DNA of 64,000 nt, from NCBI RefSeq assembly GCF_001425405.1, contig NZ_LMQP01000001.1:1-64000 (forward strand). The letters run 5' to 3'. The first letter of the stretch is position 1. Every line of letters begins with the position of its first letter. Made by a program: the position numbers and the translations under genes. Below, one piece after another: positions 1 through 12,182 of the stretch. The stretch comes from Sphingomonas sp. Leaf412 (GTDB taxonomy: Bacteria; Pseudomonadota; Alphaproteobacteria; Sphingomonadales; Sphingomonadaceae). The notes beneath the pieces were generated by a model, which was given only the letters and a program-made list of their open reading frames with translations, had not been told where the DNA came from and did no database searches.

Positions 1-660
1 TCCGTCTCCTCACGAAGGCGGACTCTAGCTCAAACTGGCAGAGTTTCAGGGGAGCACGTCACTGCCATGATGGCCTTTGCCGTAGAGCGCTTCGGGTTCC
101 TGTCGACCGTCGTCAACAATGCAGGTCCGACCGCCCTGCTCGCCTCTTTCGACCATGAACTGGTCAACCTCGATGCCGATTTGTGGGACAAGGCATTCTC
201 GATCCAGCTCAAGGGCACGATGCTGTGCTGCAAGCACGCCGTCCCGCACCTGCAACGCAACAAGGGCGGTGCCATCGTCAATATTTCATCGATGGCGGCG
301 AAACTGGGCGGACACATGCTGATTACCCACCAGTCATCGAAAGCAGGTGTTCTTGCGCTTACTCGCGCCGTCGCCACCCGGCACGGCAAGGAAGGCATTC
401 GTTGCAACGCCATACTGCCGGGCTTCATCGAGACGCCCGCTTATGACGGCATGCCGGCTACCACCCGTGAAATGTTCATGCGCCACATCATGGCCCCACG
501 CGGCGGCGTGCCGGATGACATTGCCCATATGGCGACGTTCCTGGCCTCGGACCGGGCGACATTCGTCAATGGTACGGAGATTCCTGTCGACGGCGGCTAT
601 GGATGCCACGACCCGGCCACCGCGGATTTCATGGCCATCGGCCAGGGCACCGATCGATAG
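1..660 (+). CDS. SDR family oxidoreductase, 5' end cut by window edge
   Basis: Short-chain dehydrogenase/reductase, probably an NAD(P)-dependent alcohol/ketone oxidoreductase. The reading frame is open to base 1. The first Met in the window (67) lies inside the fold, because the N-terminal TGxxxGIG dinucleotide-binding loop is absent while everything after it is present. Visible elements are the NNAG motif (VVNNAG), the catalytic Ser strand (IVNISSMAAK), the proline-glycine turn (CNAILPGFIETP) and the C-terminal DGGY. The usual YxxxK active site reads HQSSK (ITHQSSKAGV): the Lys is kept, but the position where Tyr is expected is His. This could be a sequence error or an altered active site. 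It heads a lower-GC trio with the next two genes. The substrate is not evident. Confidence 0.85.
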   Translation, partial: SVSSRRRTLAQTGRVSGEHVTAMMAFAVERFGFLSTVVNNAGPTALLASFDHELVNLDADLWDKAFSIQLKGTMLCCKHAVPHLQRNKGGAIVNISSMAAKLGGHMLITHQSSKAGVLALTRAVATRHGKEGIRCNAILPGFIETPAYDGMPATTREMFMRHIMAPRGGVPDDIAHMATFLASDRATFVNGTEIPVDGGYGCHDPATADFMAIGQGTDR

Positions 661-786
661 GGTATACCGGCGGATGTAGCCTCGCGAGGCTGAAGACGAG
701 CCGCTGCATCCGCCGGACCCGACCGAGGCCAGATTCCACTTATGGAAAGTGCGGCCTGGTCGAAACCTTGTTGGAGAGAATGCGGC

Positions 787-1392
787 ATGGAAAGAATCTC
801 TACCGCGCAGGAAAGCCTCGCCCGACTTGATGCCCGGATCGCGGCACTGTCGGATCAACGGCACAAGGCCTGGCTGACAACCTATCGGAACCATTTCTGG
901 GGGGAGGTCACCAACGACGTCGAGGCAGTGATGGCCACGATGTCACCGGGACCGATCCAATATAGCTTCGGCGGTCACCCGTTCATGAACGATGGGGGCA
1001 CCATGGCGCAAATCCGCACATGGCAGGACACCAAGGCCATGTACGATGGTGTCGTGTCGATGAACGTTCGCATGGCAGGTCCGTTCGACGAGGAGCGCGT
1101 TTTCTTCGACGAGCATGGCCTGTCATTCCACGCGATCCTCAGCGCGATCTATCCGGGCGTATTCCTGGCCAGTTACGACGACAAGATCGACGCCGAGGGG
1201 TTGTATATCATCCGGTGGCTGAACGTGACGACCTTGCGCTTCGACAAGGATGGCCTGATGATGGGCGAGGATATTCTGAACGGCGCGCCGATCCTTGTTC
1301 AACAGGTCCCGATCGACCGGGTCAACATGCTGATCGATGGTCCCATCGATTTAACGGAAATGAAACAGGCTGATAAAGATGTGACGCCGTGA
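787..1392 (+). CDS. SnoaL-like / NTF2-fold family protein
   Basis: About 201 residues. The start at 787 is chosen because a GGAGAG sequence sits 8 bases upstream; an in-frame ATG at 742 would only add a low-quality extension. The N-terminal helices (RHKAWLTTYRNHFWG) followed by short beta strands and conserved aromatic residues fit the SnoaL-like/NTF2 superfamily, whose members are small polyketide cyclases, isomerases or hydratases and also non-catalytic proteins. In catabolic clusters such proteins often sit next to SDRs and acyl-CoA-dehydrogenase-like enzymes, as here. No catalytic residue can be assigned with confidence. It shares the lower GC content of its two neighbours. Confidence 0.6.
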   Translation: MERISTAQESLARLDARIAALSDQRHKAWLTTYRNHFWGEVTNDVEAVMATMSPGPIQYSFGGHPFMNDGGTMAQIRTWQDTKAMYDGVVSMNVRMAGPFDEERVFFDEHGLSFHAILSAIYPGVFLASYDDKIDAEGLYIIRWLNVTTLRFDKDGLMMGEDILNGAPILVQQVPIDRVNMLIDGPIDLTEMKQADKDVTP

Positions 1393-1487
1393 ACGACGGC
1401 ATCGCAATCGAGCCTGTTTGAAACGGTACGCCCCACCGATTGTGCGCGTCGTGGTGCAAATAGCCGGACGTGTGAGAGGATGACCGG

Positions 1488-2714
1488 ATGGCCAGCTTGC
1501 AGAAACTGGGAACCACCACGCAGACGGGCTTTGCGTCCGGGAAGGTCGCCGATGCGCTGGTCGAAAAGGCGCGCAGCCTGCGATCCTTTCTGCAAGGCGA
1601 AGCGCCAGAGGGCGAAAAACGGCGCAGCCCGACCCCGGCCGTCGACCTCATGCTCAAGGACGAAGGCTTCCTGCGCCTGCTGCTGCCGCAGCGTCTGGGC
1701 GGTTTTGATCTGTCCCCGACCGATTTCTGTCGCGTACAGATAGAGATCGCCAAGGGCGACCCCGCGATCAGCTGGGTCATGCAGATCATCAACGGCACCA
1801 GCTGGATCACCAGCCTCGCGCCCGATAGCGTGCAGGACGCCGTATTCGCCGATGGCCCGGTGGCGATATGCGGTGCCTACAATCCGCCCGGCAAAGCACG
1901 CAAGGTGGAAGGCGGCTGGGTCATCAACGGCAAATGGCCTTACATGTCCGGTTCGCGCCAATCGGTCTGGGCGCAGCAGGGCGTGGTGCTGGAAGATTAT
2001 GACGGTCCGGTCGTTCCTGGCATCAACATGTGCTATCTAAAAATGGATCAGATGACGATCGAGGACACATGGTTCGTATCGGGTATGCAAGGGACGGGGT
2101 CCGACACGGCCGTAGCCAGGGACGTTTTCATTCCTGACGCGCAAATGGTGCTGATGAGCGAACGGGCCGGTCAGATCGATACCACCAAGCGCCATTTCGG
2201 CGCGTCATCCGATCTGCTTCCCGCCGTACCCACAGTCCGCACCACCGGCATCGCCCAGTTGATCGGCGCGGTCGAGCAGATGCTGGAAATCGTCACGGCC
2301 GAAGCGCCCAAAAAGCCGGTGCTGACCACCACCATCGGCCCACGCACCAGTTCGGGCACCTATATGCGCGACCTGGGTGAAGCAGCTGCCATGATCGACA
2401 CGGCCAAGCTGATATTGTTCGACCTCGCCGCCAAACTGGACCGTATAGGCTTTGGCGAAGAATTATCGATCGCAGAGAAAGCGAAGCATCGGGCCGCGAG
2501 CGCACAAATGATCGAGCTGATCCATGGCGCCAGCGAGTCGCTGATGTTTCAGGCAGGATCATCGGCCTTCGCGCTCGACAAACCGATCAATCGCTACTGG
2601 CGCGACGTGTCGATGGCTACCCGTCATATCCAGAACATCCCGACCATCGGCTATGAAATCTATGGTCGCGCGACGACCGGCGCCGAACCAATCTCTCCCC
2701 CCGGCGCCTATTGA
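1488..2714 (+). CDS. Acyl-CoA dehydrogenase-fold flavoprotein (possible class D monooxygenase)
   Basis: 408 residues with a good GAGAGG ribosome site upstream. The N-terminal helical domain, the middle beta domain (GGWVINGKWPYMSGS, then IEDTWFVSGMQGTGSDTAV) and the C-terminal four-helix domain are those of the acyl-CoA dehydrogenase superfamily. The catalytic Glu of true acyl-CoA dehydrogenases is not obvious. The WxxxSG pattern after the middle domain resembles flavin-dependent group D monooxygenases such as HsaA, HpaB and DszC. It is therefore either a monooxygenase needing a reduced-flavin partner, or a dehydrogenase of an unusual substrate. Adjacency to an SDR and a SnoaL-like protein suggests a terpenoid, steroid or aromatic degradation module. 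The reductase partner is not in the window. Confidence 0.65.
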   Translation: MASLQKLGTTTQTGFASGKVADALVEKARSLRSFLQGEAPEGEKRRSPTPAVDLMLKDEGFLRLLLPQRLGGFDLSPTDFCRVQIEIAKGDPAISWVMQIINGTSWITSLAPDSVQDAVFADGPVAICGAYNPPGKARKVEGGWVINGKWPYMSGSRQSVWAQQGVVLEDYDGPVVPGINMCYLKMDQMTIEDTWFVSGMQGTGSDTAVARDVFIPDAQMVLMSERAGQIDTTKRHFGASSDLLPAVPTVRTTGIAQLIGAVEQMLEIVTAEAPKKPVLTTTIGPRTSSGTYMRDLGEAAAMIDTAKLILFDLAAKLDRIGFGEELSIAEKAKHRAASAQMIELIHGASESLMFQAGSSAFALDKPINRYWRDVSMATRHIQNIPTIGYEIYGRATTGAEPISPPGAY

Positions 2715-3230
2715 CTCGCTTCATGGGGTCACCACACGAAAGTGCGTTTTACGTAAGCGAGGGGAGAATGACCGGGTTCAGGTCATCTTGAGCCATAGTG
2801 GCATCGTGCCAGCCAACCACGAATATTCGTGCTTTCCATTACCCTACGCCAATAAGGCGGCACCGGTTTGCCTTCGATGGCGATGTAGAAGCACATTGTC
2901 GTAGGCCTAACGACTGTGATCGGTGAAGCTAGCCGCCTCTGCCTGCGCCTACCTCCAGCCACCGTTGAAGATCGGCGCAGGCAGGATTGCGCCGAGCGTA
3001 AACAACGTTCTAGCCTATACGATCAGCCAGGAATGTCCGGCGCTCGTTGTAGCGCGCCCGCTCGGGCATGGCGACGTGCCGGCAGTGCTCACCGACCTGT
3101 TCATCGCACAGGTACCACCGGCTCATAGGCAGGAACCTGCGCTCCCGATAACCAACCTGCGGCTTCCCATTTCCAGCTATTTCGCGGGCATTTCTACTGT
3201 TTTAGCGGTCGGACCACCGCGCCTGGGCCG
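2715..3230. other. Gene-poor stretch between lower-GC island and gyrB
   Basis: About 516 bases with no convincing gene. Base composition is lower in GC than the gyrB side. Open frames exist on both strands but none resembles a known protein. One short minus-strand frame (3010-3126, 38 residues, MSRWYLCDEQ start and RTFLADRIG end) has a protein-like composition. It could be debris of a mobile element or of a regulator, but I do not recognise it. No tRNA, CRISPR or clear terminal inverted repeat is seen. Confidence 0.55.
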
Positions 3231-6728
<3,498 letters not shown>

Positions 6729-6732
<4 letters not shown>

Positions 6733-7595
6733 ACGCGGGCGTATCCGGCCAGCAGCAAGGCACCGTCGAGCGCGTCGCCCGACGGCTCGCTCAGCCGCGC
6801 CACCGTCCGGTCGCGCAGCCACGGGCGCAGGCGGGGGGCAAGACCGCCGAGCAGCGCGCAGGAGGGGGCGCCGCGTTCGAAGATCGTCTCGATGAAGCGT
6901 TCCACGTGGGTCGCGGCATCCTCCACGATCGAGCGCGCGATCGTGTCGTTCGCCTCGGCATGCTGGATCACGATCGGGGCAAGCGCGGCATAATCCGCGG
7001 GGGTGGCGGCATCCATCCACGCCACCGCCTGCGGCACCGCATGGCCGAAGCGCGCCGCGATCGCCAGCGCCAGCGGGGTGCGCGTCGTCCGCCCGTCCAG
7101 CGCGCGCAGGGCGTGGCGCATCGCCGACAGGCCCAGCGCCGCGCCGCTGCCCTCGTCCGAGATCGGGAAGCCGTAGCCGCCGATCGCGAAGTCGTGTCCG
7201 CCGACGCGCAGTTGCGCGATGCTGCCCGTGCCCAGGATCAGCGTCGCGCCGTCCGCCCCGCGATGCGCGCCCAGGTTCGCGATCTGCGCATCGGTCGCCA
7301 GCGCGACGCGGGCGAAGCCGAAGTCGACGTCCTCCAGCGCGGCGGCGGCGCCGGGACGCGACAGCCCCGCTATTCCCATCCCCGCGGCGGAATGCGCCCG
7401 TGCCGCGCGGTCCAGCCCGGCGGCGGCGAACGCCTGCGCGATGGCTTCCTCCAGCGCGGCGGTCATCGGCCCCAGCCCGATGCGCGTGGTCGCGGGCCCG
7501 GTCTGCCCGGTGCCCACGACGTGCCCGTCCGCGTCGATCAGTCGCGCGCGGCAATGGCTGCCCCCCGCGTCGATCCCGATGTGCCAGGTCGCCAT
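6729..7595 (-). CDS. BadF/BadG-type amino-sugar kinase (GlcNAc/MurNAc kinase)
   Basis: 288 residues of the BadF/BadG/BcrA/BcrD ATPase family, to which GlcNAc kinases and the Clostridium MurNAc/GlcNAc kinase MurK belong. The phosphate-1 loop (HIGIDAGGSHCRARL), the phosphate-2 region (LILGTGSIAQ) and the GGYGFPISDEGSG segment are visible. Two adjacent ATGs exist (7598 and 7595); the second has better spacing from an AGGAGG site. Coupling to murQ by an ATGA overlap argues that MurNAc is at least one substrate. That is inference: an anhydro-MurNAc or GlcNAc preference cannot be excluded from sequence. Confidence 0.85.
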
Positions 7596-7619
7596 CATGC
7601 GCCTCCTGCCTGCGCGTTT

Positions 7620-7643
7620 GGCCCTTCGCGCGCGCGAAGGGCC
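7620..7643. promoter_or_regulatory. Perfect 24-bp palindrome upstream of kinase-murQ
   Basis: The 12 bases 7620-7631 are exactly complementary to 7632-7643 (GGCCCTTCGCGC and its complement). It sits about 25 bases upstream of the kinase start, in the interval between the kinase and the divergent AmpG-like gene. A perfect dyad here fits an operator for a dimeric regulator, or a 5' leader hairpin. No regulator gene is adjacent. Confidence 0.45.
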
Positions 7644-7840
7644 ATATCCATCCGTGGCCACCGTATAGCCCGCGGTGATTACGGGCGGACGAACGGGATT
7701 GACGCGGCAGTTCATGCCGCCGACGCTCGGTAGGATATTCACGCCGATCGCCTCCCCGGCGGCGGCCGGGGGCGAGTTGGGAAAGCCATGGTTACGACGC
7801 GCACCGCTCCCTCGCCGATGGTCCCCGACCGGACCGCGGC

Positions 7841-9313
7841 GTGACCGATACCCCCACCCCCGTCATGCCCGCGGACCGTCGCGGGATGATGCTGTACGGG
7901 TTGCTGGGCTTCGCCGCGGGCCTGCCCTTCTACATGTTCTCCACCGTCCTCGCGCTGCGGTTGCAGGCGCATGGCGTGGCGCTGGCGGTCATCGGCTTCT
8001 TCGCCTGGGTGCAATTGCTGCCGACGCTGAAATTCGTGTGGGCGCCGCTGCTGGACCGTTACGCCGTACCCGGCTTCGCGCGCTTCTTCGGCAAGCGGCG
8101 CGGGTGGATCATGCTGGCACAGCTGGGGATCGCATCGTCGATGGTGGCGATGGCGATGACGGCGGGGGACGATAACCTGCCGGTCACCGCGCTGTTCGCG
8201 CTGCTGCTCGCGTTCTGGACCACCACGCTGGAGGTCGCGGCGGACGCGTGGCGCATCGAACTGTACCCGACGCAGGACCGGCAGGGGCCGATCGTCGCGG
8301 CGAACCTGTGGGGGTATCGCAGCGCGATGGTCGCGGCGGGATCGGGCGCGCTGATCCTGGCCGACTGGGGCGGCTGGGGCGTGGCCTATCTCGCGATCGC
8401 GGCGATCGCCTTCCTCCCCTTCCCGATCCTCGCCGCGATGCGGCCCGAAACGGAAGGCGGCGGGGGGCGAGTCACCGCGCTGGTCACGGGGGTGGGCGCG
8501 AGCGCGGTCATCCTGCTGGCGGCGGCGACGGCGACCGCGGCGGTCGGTTGGGTCGTGCTGGCGCTGGCGGCGGGGGCGGGCATCGATGCGAAGGCGAACG
8601 TGACGCCGTGGGTGCTGGGCATCTGCATGCTGCCCTTCCTCCTCATGGCCGCGGCGCTGCCGAAGATCCGCCGCGCGCGCGCCGACGCTCCGATCCGCAC
8701 GTCGGCGGCGATCGGGCCGTATGTCGATTTCTTCTGGCGCTACGGCTTCGCCGCATTGGTGCTGATGGCGTTCGTGTCGCTGTACCGCATGGGCGACGTG
8801 CTGGCGCTGAACCTGTCGAAGCCGATGATCAAGGAGCTGGGCTACACGCTGACGCAGATCGGGCGGGCGGACAGTTTCGTCGCGCTGGGCGCCAGCGTGG
8901 TCGGCGTCGGGCTGGGCGGGTGGCTGGTCACGCGCTGGCCGATGGCGTGGACGCTGGCGCTGGGGGCGGTCGTGGCGGGCATCGGAAACCTCGCCTTCGT
9001 CTGGCTGGCGCACCAGCGGGTGGACGAGATGCTGCTGTACGTCGCCACCGGGGCGGACCAGTTCGGCAATGGTTTCGCGGGCGCGGTGTTCGTCGTGTAC
9101 CTGTCGCTGCTGGTGAACCCGCGTTACCCCGGCGCGCAATATGCGTTCCTGACCGGCTTCGCCTTCCTGCTGCCGCGGCTGCTGGCGGGCGCGGGGGGAA
9201 CGATGGTCCTGGCGATCGGCTATGACGGCTTCTTCCTGCTGTCGGGCGTGCTGAGCTTCGCCGCGATCCTGTTCCTGCCCGCGCTGTCGCGCATCCGCGC
9301 GCGGGAGGCGTGA
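7841..9313 (+). CDS. AmpG-like MFS permease (muropeptide/sugar uptake)
   Basis: 490 residues with about 12 or more hydrophobic segments, starting with the MFS motif region (GLLGFAAGLPFYMFSTVLALRL) typical of AmpG-like permeases, which import anhydro-muropeptides or GlcNAc-anhydroMurNAc from the periplasm. The GTG start at 7841 is used; an ATG at 7865 is possible. It is divergent from the kinase-murQ pair and its stop overlaps the next gene's start (TGATG). Context supports uptake of cell-wall fragments that the kinase and MurQ then process. Transport of another sugar cannot be excluded. Confidence 0.8.
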   Translation: MTDTPTPVMPADRRGMMLYGLLGFAAGLPFYMFSTVLALRLQAHGVALAVIGFFAWVQLLPTLKFVWAPLLDRYAVPGFARFFGKRRGWIMLAQLGIASSMVAMAMTAGDDNLPVTALFALLLAFWTTTLEVAADAWRIELYPTQDRQGPIVAANLWGYRSAMVAAGSGALILADWGGWGVAYLAIAAIAFLPFPILAAMRPETEGGGGRVTALVTGVGASAVILLAAATATAAVGWVVLALAAGAGIDAKANVTPWVLGICMLPFLLMAAALPKIRRARADAPIRTSAAIGPYVDFFWRYGFAALVLMAFVSLYRMGDVLALNLSKPMIKELGYTLTQIGRADSFVALGASVVGVGLGGWLVTRWPMAWTLALGAVVAGIGNLAFVWLAHQRVDEMLLYVATGADQFGNGFAGAVFVVYLSLLVNPRYPGAQYAFLTGFAFLLPRLLAGAGGTMVLAIGYDGFFLLSGVLSFAAILFLPALSRIRAREA

Positions 9314-10332
9314 TGGCCATCGATATGGACGCCGCCTTCGCCCCCGCCGCCGCCGCGGTCGCATCGGGGCGCATCCCCGGCGCGACATTGGGCGTGGTCA
9401 CCGCCGACGGCACCCGCCACGTCCGCGTCGCGGGGCTGGCGCAGAAGGTGCCGGCGGAGGAACCGCTGACCCGCGCACACTGGTTCGACCTCGCCAGCGT
9501 CAGCAAGGTCGTGGCCACCACCACGTTCGTCCTGCGGCTGGCCGACGAGGGGCGGATCGACCTCGACCGCCCGCTGACCGACGCGATCCCCGACCTGCGC
9601 CAGTACGACGTGGCCAATGCGGCGGAGCGGCGGCTGACGTTCCGCGACTGCCTGGTCCACCGCACCTTCCTGCCCGCGGTGGAGCCGATCTACACCTACG
9701 GCGACGATCCCGACCGGTTGCGCGCCTTCGTCCTGCAACGCGAATGGCGGCACGGGCCGCCGGTCTATTCCGACATCAACTTCCTGTTGCTGGGCATCGC
9801 GGTGGAGCGGATCACGGGGGCGGGGCTGGACGCGCTGCCGCTGGGCGCGGGGCTGGGCTGGGGGCCGCCGCCCGGCCCGGCGGTCGCGACCGAGCGGTGC
9901 ATGTGGCGCGGGCGCGTGCTGAAGGGCGAGGTGCACGACGAGAATTGCTTCGCGCTGGGCGGGCGGACGGGGCACGCCGGATTGTTCGGGACGGTCGACG
10001 GCGTGCTCGATTTCGCGCGCGGGCTGCTCGACGGCAGCGGCGCGTCGCCCGCGATGCTGCACGCGATCCGCACGCCGGTGGAAGGGCACCGGACCGCAGG
10101 GTGGGAGATCCGCTTCCCCGGCTGGTCGGGGGGGCAGGCATGTTCGCCCGGCACGATCGGGCATACGGGGTTCACGGGCACCGGCCTGTGGGTGGATTTC
10201 GCGCGCGCGTGCGCGTGGACGCTGCTGACCAACCGGGTGCATCCGACGCGGCATTTCGACAGCGGCATCTTCGATCTGCGGCCGGCGACGGGCGAGGCGG
10301 TGATACGCGCCGTCGCGCCGGGGGTGTCCTAG
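9313..10332 (+). CDS. Class C beta-lactamase-family serine hydrolase
   Basis: 339 residues of the penicillin-recognising serine hydrolase fold (class C beta-lactamase, esterase and D-aminopeptidase group). The nucleophile motif SxxK is present as SVSK (about residue 60). The second motif reads YSD (PVYSDINF) as in many esterases and YbbE/AmpH-type enzymes. The third motif is HTG (GHTGFTGTG) in place of KTG. No signal peptide is apparent, so it is probably cytoplasmic. Coupling to the AmpG-like permease suggests action on imported muropeptides, for example as a peptidase or amidase, rather than antibiotic resistance. Confidence 0.8.
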   Translation: MAIDMDAAFAPAAAAVASGRIPGATLGVVTADGTRHVRVAGLAQKVPAEEPLTRAHWFDLASVSKVVATTTFVLRLADEGRIDLDRPLTDAIPDLRQYDVANAAERRLTFRDCLVHRTFLPAVEPIYTYGDDPDRLRAFVLQREWRHGPPVYSDINFLLLGIAVERITGAGLDALPLGAGLGWGPPPGPAVATERCMWRGRVLKGEVHDENCFALGGRTGHAGLFGTVDGVLDFARGLLDGSGASPAMLHAIRTPVEGHRTAGWEIRFPGWSGGQACSPGTIGHTGFTGTGLWVDFARACAWTLLTNRVHPTRHFDSGIFDLRPATGEAVIRAVAPGVS

Positions 10333-10339
10333 GCGCGCG

Positions 10340-10723
10340 TCACATGCGGTCGTCGGGATGCTTGTCCCGATGCTCGACATATTCGACCAGCATGCCGTCC
10401 GCGTGCCGGACCAGCATGTTGTGCCCGCTCGGCACGGGCTTCGCCGCCTCCACGACCACGGCACCGATCGTGGGCAGATGGCGCTGCCACGCCTCGATAT
10501 CCTCGACCAGGAACGTGGCGTCCGTGGCGGTGAAGGGCGCGAGGCTTTCCGGCGTGCCGCCGATCAGCAACAGCGATCCGACCTGCGCCAGTTTCAGCCT
10601 GTATTCGGGATAGTCGAACCGCAGGCGCGCGGGCTGTTCGAGCAGCCGTTCGTAGAAGGCGACGGCATCGTCGAACCCATCGAGTGCCATGCACCGGCGT
10701 GCCAGGATGTTCAGGATCCGCAT
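10340..10723 (-). CDS. VOC (glyoxalase/bleomycin resistance) family protein
   Basis: 127 residues. The start MRILNILARR at 10723 is the first Met with family-like sequence after it. The fold is the vicinal oxygen chelate type: beta-alpha-beta units with DAVAFYERLL near the N-terminus and a C-terminal DGMLVEYVEH strand that ends in the usual metal-ligand Glu. Members are dioxygenases, isomerases, glyoxalases or drug-binding proteins. Nothing here points to a specific ligand. It is convergent with the serine hydrolase gene and ends only 8 bases after it. Confidence 0.8.
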   Translation of the reverse strand: MRILNILARRCMALDGFDDAVAFYERLLEQPARLRFDYPEYRLKLAQVGSLLLIGGTPESLAPFTATDATFLVEDIEAWQRHLPTIGAVVVEAAKPVPSGHNMLVRHADGMLVEYVEHRDKHPDDRM

Positions 10724-10784
10724 CGTTCGACCTTCCGTATCGATCCGCCGCCGATCTGGTGACCATGCCCCCCGCCGCCAACCC

Positions 10785-12182
10785 TCAATTCCCCGCCGCG
10801 ACCGCCAGCAGCGCCGCGTCGATCGCGGCCGTCGCGCTCGCATCCTCGGGCATGTCGTTGGCATAGGCGGCGAAGGTCAGCGTCCTTCCCTTCGCGGTGG
10901 TCAGATATCCCGCCAGCGCGTTGGCGGCGTTCAGCGTGCCGGTCTTCGCCGACAGCCGCCGCTCCAGCGGCGTGCCCGCGAAGCGGCGCGCCAGCGTGCC
11001 GTCGACGCCCGCGACCGGCAACGTTTCGCGCCACGCCGCGCCCCAGCCCTGCGTCGCGGCCCAGCGCAGCAGCGCGACAGTGGCGCGCGGCGTGACCCGG
11101 TTGTAGCTGGACATGCCCGACCCGTCCGACAGGTCGTAGCGCCAGCGCGGTACGCCCGCGCGGGTCAGCATCGCCTGCATCGCCGCCTGCCCGTCGGCGA
11201 CGGAACCGGTCCCCGCCACCGCGCCGACGCGGCGCAGCAGCAGGTCGGCGTGGAGATTCTGGCTGACCTTGTTGGTGGCGCGCACATCCTCCGCCAGCGG
11301 GGGCGGCGTCAGCCGTGCCAGCGCCTTCGGCGCGGGCGGGCGCGCGGGGGGTGCCGCGCCGCGGGTGGCCGGATCGTCGCCCGGACCGATCGGGCGGTGG
11401 CGCACGGCGATCGTGCCGGTCACCCTGACTCCCGCCGCGCGCAGCAGCGCCGCCAGCCGCCACGCGGCATAATGCGCGGGATCGTCGATCCCCACCAACA
11501 GCGTCCGGGCGGGGGCGCCCGCGGGGATCGTCCCCGTCACGCGCAGCCGGTCGCTGCCGGGCATCCGCGCATAGCCGAGGTCGCCATCGGTCCCGGCCGC
11601 GCCGGTCACTGCTTCCATGTCGAGCGCGAGATATCCGTCCCCCGTCGCGATCGCGGGCGCGCCGGGGGTCGTCGGCGTCACGGTCACGGCAACGACATTG
11701 TCGTCGATCGTCAGCGCCGAGATGGCGGTGCCGTAGCGTCCCGCCATGTTGTTCCAGCTCATCCCGGCGGGCCAGCGTTCGTCCGGGAAGTACGTGTCGT
11801 CGCCGATCACGTCGCGCACGACGCGCGTCTCCCGCGCGATGGCGGCGGCCAGGTCGCGCAGGCAGTCGGTCACGCAATCCGCCGCACCCGACAGGCGGGC
11901 GTCGCCATGACCGCGCAGGATCACGTCCCCGCCCTCGAGCCGGACCGAGGCGCCCGCATCGTCGGGCGCGGCGGTTTCCAGCGTGGCGAAGGCGAGCGCG
12001 GTGGTGAACAATTTCGTGTTCGATGCGGGTACGAAGCGCTCGTCGGGGCGGATCGCGACGATTTCCCGCCCCCGGTCGTCCACGACGACCAGCCCGATCC
12101 GCGTCCCCGGCCCCGCCTGCGCCAGCGCGGCCTCCACCTGACGGTCCGCCGCGGCGGCGAGCAGCAACGACAACAGCAGCAT
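10785..12182 (-). CDS. dacB: D-alanyl-D-alanine carboxypeptidase/endopeptidase, PBP4 (S13) family
   Basis: 465 residues with a short hydrophobic signal (MLLLSLLLAAAA), so periplasmic. The low-molecular-weight PBP motifs are present: SxxK as SNTK (PASNTKLFTTA), SxN as SQN (KVSQNLHADLL) and KTG (LSAKTGTLNAANALAGY). S13 enzymes cut D-Ala-D-Ala termini and cross-bridges in murein, releasing D-alanine and opening the sacculus. It is the last gene of the minus-strand run and its start overlaps the LysR gene stop by one base (TGATG). Placement with DgcN/DgcA and exported acyl-D-amino-acid hydrolases suggests murein-derived D-amino acids as food or recycled material. Confidence 0.92.
   Translation of the reverse strand: MLLLSLLLAAAADRQVEAALAQAGPGTRIGLVVVDDRGREIVAIRPDERFVPASNTKLFTTALAFATLETAAPDDAGASVRLEGGDVILRGHGDARLSGAADCVTDCLRDLAAAIARETRVVRDVIGDDTYFPDERWPAGMSWNNMAGRYGTAISALTIDDNVVAVTVTPTTPGAPAIATGDGYLALDMEAVTGAAGTDGDLGYARMPGSDRLRVTGTIPAGAPARTLLVGIDDPAHYAAWRLAALLRAAGVRVTGTIAVRHRPIGPGDDPATRGAAPPARPPAPKALARLTPPPLAEDVRATNKVSQNLHADLLLRRVGAVAGTGSVADGQAAMQAMLTRAGVPRWRYDLSDGSGMSSYNRVTPRATVALLRWAATQGWGAAWRETLPVAGVDGTLARRFAGTPLERRLSAKTGTLNAANALAGYLTTAKGRTLTFAAYANDMPEDASATAAIDAALLAVAAGN

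Noticed and set aside
2715-3230. IS-element transposase remnant
   Set aside because: Minus-strand fragments have a faintly transposase-like look, but no DDE motif, terminal repeats or continuous similarity could be recognised, so no mobile element is called.
9313-10332. Antibiotic-resistance beta-lactamase
   Set aside because: SVSK is present, but the second and third motifs are YSD and HTG, no signal peptide is seen, and the neighbours are murein salvage genes. A hydrolase of muropeptides fits better.
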